The notes under the pieces were generated by a model. The model saw nothing but the letters and a program-made list of their open reading frames with translations, made no database searches and had not been told where the DNA came from. Source: Echinarachnius parma (Eukaryota; Echinodermata; Echinoidea; Clypeasteroida; Echinarachniidae). From it: 64,000 nucleotides of DNA. This document shows positions 26,401 through 35,400 of this stretch, one piece after another (the first letter of the stretch is position 1; the number at the start of each line of letters is the position of its first letter). The stretch covers positions 1-64,000 of the forward strand of contig JBAMJV010003262.1 of the NCBI GenBank assembly GCA_037951105.1, read 5' to 3'. A program made the translations under genes and the position numbers.

Positions 26401-29400
26401 CCAAACTTGGTACATGTATGTTCCTTGGAGAGCCAATAAACTGATTAGATTTTGGGGGTCATGAGGTCAAAGGTCACAGGGCTCATTATATGTAAAAGTA
26501 GCTTGAGATTGGAAATCTCAAGAACTGAATATCAGATTTCAACCCAACTTGATACCTGAATGTATCTTAGGGAACAATTGTAGTCATTAGATTTTGGGGT
26601 CATGAGGGCAAAGGTCAAGGTCACTTATAGCTCATAATTGTGATACGTCAAGATCTAAAAGACAGAGTACCATCAAAATTTAGTTGACAGAATTAATTCT
26701 GTGTACATGTTGATTTGGGCTTGATATGAATAAATTGCGTAATGGCGGAGGCATCATTTTCGACTGCGCGCAGTCGAAGATCCATCTAGTTTTAGGCATG
26801 TGGGTGGTGTCTGACCCCATTTCACTAACCTTTCATAGTTCTTCCCGTCACAGACCAGCTAGAGTAAGCATTGACCCTCCAGGCCTTTCATAGTTTTTCC
26901 CGTCACAGACCAGCTAGAGTAAGCATTGACCCTCCAGGCCTTTCATAGTTTTTCCTGTCACAGACCAGCTAGAGTAAGCATTGACCCTCCAGGCCTTTCA
27001 TAGTTCTTCCCATCACAGACCAGCTAGAGTATTGACCCTCCAGGCTTTTCATAGTACTCTCCTCACATGTTTCAAATCTATATCTATAGGGAGAATTGAA
27101 ATTGTTTACCAAGGCAGTGCAATGAGTAAGTGAATATCACTTTGCATTTCCACTCCTTACTCGGTCACATGACACTCATTTACCATGTAATGTGTACACA
27201 TCACGCAGTTGACATATCAGATTGTAGTAATACACGTTTTTACTAATCCTTTGACAGTTTTTGCACATGTCAACAAAGTATCCCTTTAAGTGGGTTATCT
27301 TGCTTTTATTTTTAACAGCTAAAGCCCTTCATAACCTACTGGAGTGGCGCTACCACAAGAAGCCCTGGCCTTCCATACGTCTTCCCGTCACAGAGCTTCT
27401 AGACCGCTTCATCCGCAGAGCCAACGAGGCATCGGGACTCTATCAGATGTTCTATGTCCTCGCAGATATTGTGCTACTTAATAAGTAAGTCAATAGACAC
27501 CTTTCGATACTTAAAATATTATAATATTTTAAAACAAGACTGATACTTTATTACGATGATCAAAAAGATGTTCAATCAGTACTAGATAATTTTATGTGAA
27601 GAGTCATCGCGGCATCAGGGCTCTATCAAATGTTCTATGTCCTTGCAGATATTTTGCTACTAAACAAGTAACTGATATGGATTCAATAATGATGTATCAG
27701 ATACATTGCATGAGCTAGCAGTATTATGATTCACAAGGTGAAGAAATGTTGTCCAGTTGTACCTTCCTGATATGTTTACTCTAAGCAAGGAATTATTAGA
27801 TAAATATATATAGTACACAACCCAAATTGCTGTGCCTATATACTTTAAAAAAAGACAAAGGACAGGACAAAATTGCTATTTTAAAATATGTTTGTTTTAT
27901 TTTAAGGGAAACCATGGACTTTGAGTACCTGGAAGCATTCCCCACACTGATGTTGCCATGGTTACAGAAAGCCTCGGGACACAACCACACAGAGCTGCTG
28001 GTCATGGTGATGGAGTATGGAAAGAACTTCTCAGGTATTAGAATCATCTAGCTAGGACTTTGTCAAAATTGACAAAACTTTCTTAAAGGGATCTAGTAAA
28101 TTTGTTCTAATCCACAAAATTTACTTTAAAATTTAGTGGTTCTCTCATACCTCGTATCTTTATATTACCAAAAGAAGCAAGGAACATAATTTTTTTTTCA
28201 ATTTCTCTTTCATTAAAGAGATATTTATTATTGAATTGTGCAAATTTGGAATCATCTTATGGTATTTTATAATGGTGTACATAGTCAGTGCAATGAGTAA
28301 GCAAATATCACTTTGCATTTTGCTCATTACTTGCCAATATAACATCCATTTAACAGGATTTGTTTACACACTACCTAGTGGACATATCAGACCACAAAAA
28401 TACACATTTTTATCAACCATTCATCTCTTTTTGCACATATCAACAAAGTTACTAGATCCCTTTTAAATTGTAGTAGTTCTCCCATAACTCGTTGTATTTG
28501 CATTACCAGTAGAAGCATGGAACAGGATGACACTATTTTCTGCACGTGTACTATGACAGTTTGAATAGTTGTGTAAGTGAATATTTTGTAGCCTTTCTTC
28601 TAGTAGCCACAAGATGGCGCTGTTACAATTTCCATGTTGGTCATAACAGAGTCAATATCAGTATTGCTATGAGTTAATTTTCTGTTTTTTATGCCTCCGC
28701 AACAAAGTGGCCAGAGGCATTATGTTTTCGGGTTGTCCCTCAGTATCTCACATTCACGTTATTGCAATATCTCAAGAACTCTCATCATCATCATCATAAG
28801 CACCATGACACCATCACCATTATTACTGTCATCATAATCATCATCAATATCCATATTCGACTGAATTATCATTTGTTTTATTATTTATAATTGTGATTAT
28901 TTCTCTATCTGCCCTAGGTGCTGGTAAGGATGTGTTCGGGTATGACCGTGCTGTGGGTGACCCCCAGGAGGCCCATCTCTCAAACTTAATCATCATCAAT
29001 ATCTATATTACTAAAGTATTATATTTAACGTAATATATGATTATATTCCCTAGGTGCTGGTAAGGATGTAGACCGGGGGCCCAGAGCATTTAATCAGCTG
29101 AAGAGAGACAAAAGGTTTGATGGTCTCATCAGTTTAGAATGTGGCCATGGGTCAATGAAATGAATTGCTGCCGGGTCACATCCTGTACCGTAAGCCTAGG
29201 GGGCCCAAAAAGGAGGGCCAAAAAATACATTTATTCAGCTGAACACCGACATGGACAAAAGTTGGTGGATATCGTACATTAGGGGGTACCTATTATGAAA
29301 ACAGCAATGCCAGCAATTTTATCCTGTACGGGGCCCTAGACAGCAACTCTAAAGTGCCCCACCCACGTGGTTTTATTCAGCTGAAATGAGACATGGCTAA

Positions 29401-32400
29401 TTTATTTTACAATGGAAGTATTACACAACAGAGATAACCGAAACACCAATGACAGCAATTTTATCCTGTACCGGGGGTCAGACAGCAGCCTTGAAGGGCG
29501 AAGGGAAACGGACCGGCGGTCAGGTTATAGTCCCAGAATGCAATTTAGTGCCGCGCGACGCCGCGGCGCACCGATACACGACTCTATGTTTTCGTATCGC
29601 TCGTTCGCGTGAGCGGAGTAATGAGTGCGAGTTTCTTGCAAGCGTCGCCTGTTCGCTGTGTATTTCCCGCAAAATTGGCGTTTTAGGAACAAATCGCACT
29701 GCTATAGTGTCGTGGTCCGTCCAAATTCTGGGTTATTTTGCGAAATTTGGCTATGTATTAATCAATGTTTTGTTTGAAGGTGGACTAAAACTGTCTAAGT
29801 AAAAACCCATATATATCAATTTGTTCATTATGGGGGATTTTGTATCATTTTAACAGTGAGAATCAAGGTTTTTGAATGCAATTATGTCAGATTCCGTGCG
29901 TGTAGGTGAGGGGCAGGTTTCAGTTTTTCAAATTTACGATTGAAGTATTTAGATGTCAAATTATCCACTGGATCGTCAGAACTGTGTACAAAGTGAGTTC
30001 AATGAGTAAGGGAATACCACTTTCCATTTTTCTCATTACTCGACCATATAATGTTCATTTAACTTGAAATGTTCACACAACGCCCATGGACATATCGGAT
30101 AAAAAACAATAATTGTATCAACCACTCAACACTTTTTGCACATGTTAACTGTTACTAGATCCATTCAATGATCCCTTGACATCTCGCAATGGGATGGTTG
30201 AGATGACCCCTCCCCAACCGTTTGACTGTCCGTATGTTTATCATATGGGAATCTCAGTAATACATGTATTCATTTCTAATATGATAAATGTTTTGTTTAT
30301 ATTATTATAGACATGAGAGTGAACAATTTACAAACTTTGTCTAAAATTGTCTTCATAAGGTGAACTTACAGGTCCATAAGTATGCAAACGAACGTTTGTA
30401 TGCACCTGAAGGAACTTCAGCTTCAAAAAGGTCACCGTAGAATAAGACAACTGATTAAAGGTACCGTTGAGTATTGGTTTTTCCCAAGTGCCCCCCCCCC
30501 CCCCCGATTTTTTGTGTGAGATAATATAAAACTGACTGTCAAATTCGAAAGAACATACAATTTTAATAACAGAATAAACTTTTATTTGATCAAAATCGGT
30601 TCAGAAACGGCTGAGATATCCATGTTTGTATTCAAAAGATTCTTCAATGGGAATTACAGGGCGATATGTAGACTTTTTAGAATGCTCGAAGACTACTTTG
30701 ACAAAAATCTGAATATGTTCTTAAAAAGTCGTTGATGATAATATATATATCTCTATTGAATCGTTATTTTAACAAACATTAAATTCACAATTTTGTATGA
30801 AAAAATAGCACGATATGAGTTGTAACGGCTCTTTTTGTAATGATAACAGGGGTTTTACTTAGTCGTTTGTAATTGTGTATACTTTTCGAGCATGGTGAAG
30901 TTATAACTATTACTTTGTACCGTAATGGTGCTGGTTTTGGTTACTAAAGTTAAGTTTGACCAATACCCAACAATAACTTTGTTTTGAATATCAACTCGAT
31001 TAACTGAACTTACAGGAACATATTATGCATATCAAGTTTTGTATGGACTGAAAAGAACATAAATCTAAAATGAACATCGTTAACATGAACGTAATACAAT
31101 TGACAAACTTTGATTGGAATATCCACTGGATAATTTGGACTTTGCCAGATTGATATGATAATATAGGTCCCACAGGTCAATATGCAAACGGTAAATAACT
31201 CAAATACCTTACATGTGATTATGCAAATCAAATTCTTTATACAGTGTGTCCTGGCAGAAAATTTATGTCAAAATGAATAATTTCTTTGATAATATATACA
31301 TGTACATGAATGAAAAGCTCTGTTTCTCCCGGCGGAGGGGGGGGGGGGGGGGGGGGGGGGTTCACTCCCGACATGACTGGCCGGCTATGCACCCGCGTCC
31401 AAATAAAGCGTCAAAGGGGTATCATTTGTAGCTATACGCGGCGTCGTCAGCGTTTTCAAAGGGGTGTTTTTCATGTGATTGCACTAAAACCTACAAAAGC
31501 GTACCTTTTCAGCTACCGTAGCTCAGTACTAGGTTTTCTACGATTTATATTTCTACGGAGTGGCTGTAGGATTATGCGTGCATGTGAAATGGATACGCCA
31601 TTAGGGTCCATTTTAAAAAGGTGGGATATGCCATTTTTGCCCATTAGGGTCCATTTTAAAAAGGTGCGATGTGCCACTTTTGCCCATTATGGTCTAACTT
31701 TAAAAAGGTGCGATACGCCACTTTTACCCACAAGGGTCCATTTCAGAGGTTGATATAGACACGGGTGGGTTGCACTTGAGTATGAGAGTGGCCCCACCCT
31801 GGGTATTTCCCCTCTTTAATTTGATGTGCAACTTATGGCACATCATTCAAGCATTACTGAAATAGAACAATGGAAATTGGTGTTACCAAAATTCCTTTTG
31901 CACGCAGAAATTGCACGTTAAGATACATTTTTAGGGTAGTAAACAAAATATTTGTTTTTAAGGACAAACATCGCATAACCTGATAACAATTAATAATAAT
32001 AATATACAACATTTATATAGCGCTTAATACAATGTTTCTAAGCGCTGAGAAATTAAAGAGAGAATATTGAAAAAAAAAAAAAAAAAATACAGACGTACAA
32101 AACAAATACATATTAACTAAATTAAGATTGTGTATACAAATGTGTTTTTAACAAAGATTTGAAAGAGTCCATGGTGGGGGCACTTCTTATATCTATGGGT
32201 AAATATTTATCTTTTCCATTCCCATTGTTCTAATTCAGTCATGCGTGAATTATGTGACATGAGTTGTGCATCAAATGAAAGGAGAAACAACAGAGCCTTT
32301 CATACATAGCTTATCAAAGAAATTATTCATTATCACATACAATTTCTGCCATGAAATCCGGTTTCGTTTTTTCTGGGACACTCTGTATATTTGAAAGGGG

Positions 32401-35400
32401 ATTACAGACCTTTTCTCAATTATGAACGCGATAACATAGACTTTAAATTATAAACTGGAAGAAACATCAATTTAAAAGGAACATAGGCATGCAAATAATG
32501 AAATAAACAAACTTTATCTTGAATATCTGCCCGAAAATCTGTAATAATACTTACCAGGTATTCGAGTTTACGTATAACTCAGAAATGTTTCGACTGTTGT
32601 AACCTTCATGTCTAGTATTTGTTGTACTTGGATCTTCTTTCAACGTGCATAATAAGGACCTAGCTTTGCACACTGACCTATAAGTCCAAGTTATTGTGGG
32701 GATATTCAAGACGTTATGTTCTTCCAATGTAAAAGAACTATAAATGTCGATTGTATTACTTTCATTTGTACAATGTTCATTTTAGATTTATGTTCTTTTC
32801 AGTCCATATGTTCCTGTAAGATCAATTTATCAAATTGATATTCAAATCAAAGTTAATCAGTTTTGTATCTTTCTATTGTACGGTGACCTTCTTGAAGCTG
32901 AAGTTCCTTCAGGTGTATAATTATGGACCTGTAAGTTCACCTTATAAAGTAGTCATTTTAGACAAAGTTTGTAAATTGTTCACTCTCATGTCTATGATAA
33001 AAAACATTTACCATATTAGAAATGAATACCATATGATGTAAATACACACACTATAACACTTTACAGTGTTTTTTTTTTTTGGGGGGGGGGGGGGGCGGGG
33101 GGGGGGGGGGGGGGGGTCATCTTATCCTCCCCACTGCGAGATGTCAAGAGATCATTGAATAGATCTAGTAACAGTTGACATGTGCAAAAAGTGTTGAGTG
33201 GTTGATACAATTATTGTTTTTATCCGATATGTCAATGGGCGTTGGGTGAACATTTCAAGTTAAATGAACATTATATGGTCGAGTAATGAGAACAATGGAA
33301 AGTGGTATTCCCTTATTCGTTGAACTCACTTTGTACACAGTTCTGACGATCCAGTGGATAATTTGACATCTAAATACTTCAATCGTAAATTTGAAAACTG
33401 AAACCTGCCCCTCACCTACATGCACGGAACCTGACATAATTGCATTCAAAAACCTTGATTCTCACTGTTAAAAGGATAAAAAATTTGACATCTAAATACT
33501 TCAATCGTAAATTTGAAAAACTGAAACCTGCCCCTCACCTACACGCACGGAACCTGACATAATTGCATTCAAAAACCTTGATTCTCACTGTTAAAATGAT
33601 ACAAAATCCCCCATAATGAACAAATTGATATAATTATATAGGTTTTTACTTAGACAGTTTTAGTCCACCTTCAAACAAAACATTGATTAATACATAGCCA
33701 AATTTCGCAAAATAACCCAGAATTTGGACGGACCACGACACTATAGCAGCGCGATTTGTTCCTGAAACGCCAATTTTGCGGGAAATACACAGCGAACAGG
33801 CGACGCTTGCAAGAAACTCGCACTCATTACTCCGCTCACGCGAACGAGCAATACGAAAACATAAAGTCGTGTATCGGTGCGCCGCGGCGTCGCGCGGCAC
33901 TAAATTGCATTCTGGGACTATAACCTGACCGCCGGTCCGTTTCCGTTCGCCCTTCAAGGCTGCTGTCTGACCCCCGGTACAGGATAAAATTGCTGCCATT
34001 GGTGTTTCGGTTATCTCTGTTGTGTAATACTTCCATTGTAAAAGAAATTAGCCATGTCTCATTTCAGCTGAATAAAACCACGTAGGTGGGGCACTTTAGA
34101 GTTGCTGTCTAGGGCCCCGTACAGGATAAAATTGCTGGCATTGCTGTTTTCATAATAGGTACCCCCTAAGGTACGATATCCACCGACTTTTGTCCATGTC
34201 GGTGTTCAGCTGAATAAATGTATTTTTTGGCCCTCCTTTTTGGGCCCCCTAGGCTTACGGTACAGGATGTGACCCGGCAGCAATTCATTTCATTGACCCA
34301 TGGCCACATTCTAAACTGATGAGACCATCAAACCTTTTGTCTCTCTTCAGCTGATTAAATGCTCTGGGCCCCCGGTCTAATGTGTTCCGGTATGACCGTG
34401 CCGTAGGTGACCCCCAGGAGGCCCATCTCTCAAACTTAATCATCATCATCGATATCTATATTACTAAAGTATTATATTTAACATAATATATGATTATATT
34501 CCCTAGGTGCTGGTAAGGATGTGTTCCGGTATGACCGTGCTGTGGGTGACCCCCATCTCTCAAACTTAATCATCATCATCGATATCTATATTACTAAAGT
34601 ATTATATTTAACGTAATATATGATTATATTCCCTAGGTGCTGGTAAGGATGTGTTCCGGTATGACCGTGCCGTAGGTGACCCTCAAGAGGCGCATCTCTC
34701 AAACTTCCTGCATCCTGTCATCTACCACTACAAGCGTCTCCCAACAGGTAGGGTTAATTCAAAGATATAGGGAACTGACCAGAAATATATAATATAAATA
34801 CCAGGATCGAACCAAAGACCTTCGGAGTGCTAGACCGGTGTTCTAACCATTGAGCCACAAGGCCCTATTGATGGTTGCCGGTCCCTTCACAGGTAGGGTC
34901 AAGAGTCATCAGTAGAAGATGGAGCAAAGATGTTATAATTGATAATAAGCCCTAAAAGTTGCATTGCATTTTTACTCCCAATAATAATATTGATAATTAT
35001 ACTGATAATAATACACACTTATATTTATCACACTGAGCTGAGGGGGGCACGTCCCTATGCACTAGTGATTATTGCCCTAGTCATAATGCACACATCTGAG
35101 AGTTTACCATAGCATCACCCTTAGAGTCTAATTCTGCAATATCTGTTTGGAAGGTGTCTGAGATCAGTTTCTTTAATGAATGTGTACCTTTAAAAAACAC
35201 AGAAATTTAATTGAGAAATATGACTTTGATTAACACATTTTTGTTGTTTGTTTGCAGTTGATGAGATGACAAAAAGGAGGAAGGCGGAAACATTACCAAG
35301 GCCTGATGCTATCCACCACTTTGTGGAGGACTTCCTTACCGACTGGACAGCACCGAACAGGTGAATATGATAATAATAATAATAATATTACAAATTGTAA

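Larger units (their letters stand above)
25372..26789 (+). mobile_element. Helentron-like (HINE-type) element with internal tandem array
   Basis: In FOXRED2 intron 5. The layout matches Helentron-associated non-autonomous elements: a 5' subterminal ATGCCTCCGC and its 3' inverse GGCGGAGGCAT, a central tandem array, then a stem-loop CGACTGCGCGCAGTCG about 11 bp before a CTAG end, inserted in a T-run (TTTT on the right). The empty site can be read from a duplicated intronic block (CCTGTGTTTTCAGACGTG near 25100). The array has eight ~151 bp units. A truncated second copy begins at 28690. The class assignment is inferred from structure. Confidence 0.7.
31242..32385. mobile_element. mariner/Tc1-like non-autonomous element, 1.1 kb
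   Basis: Ends CAGTGTGTCCTGGCAGAAAA and the inverse TTTTCTGGGACACTCTG, flanked by TA. The next ~40 bp inward (ATGAATAATTTCTTTGATAA and its inverse) also match. It occupies the centre of the foldback element and itself holds a G-run, a 46 bp tandem repeat and a LINE 3' end. Confidence 0.75.
29069..34379. mobile_element. Long-inverted-repeat (foldback) element, 5.3 kb, inserted in an exon 8 shadow
   Basis: Ends TAGACCGGGGGCCCAGAGC and its exact inverse, flanked by a 3 bp duplication ATG (29066-29068, 34380-34382). The host unit is intact in the neighbouring exon 8 shadows, which fixes the borders. The arms (about 29069-31240 and 32388-34379) mirror each other almost throughout once later insertions are removed: a TTAA MITE in the left arm (~30460-30980) and a mariner-like element in the centre (31242-32385). 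The outer ~450 bp of each arm has about four subterminal repeats with ATCCTGTACnGGGGGCC and TTTATTCAGCTGAA. Inner parts repeat an AACTTTGTnTTGAATATC...CTTACAGGnnCATATGC motif. No transposase is visible; superfamily unknown. Confidence 0.85.

Noticed and set aside
34799-34870. Possible tRNA gene on the - strand
   Set aside because: It has the boxes but no proper 3' acceptor, and is bracketed by an 11 bp target-site duplication, so it is the head of a SINE.
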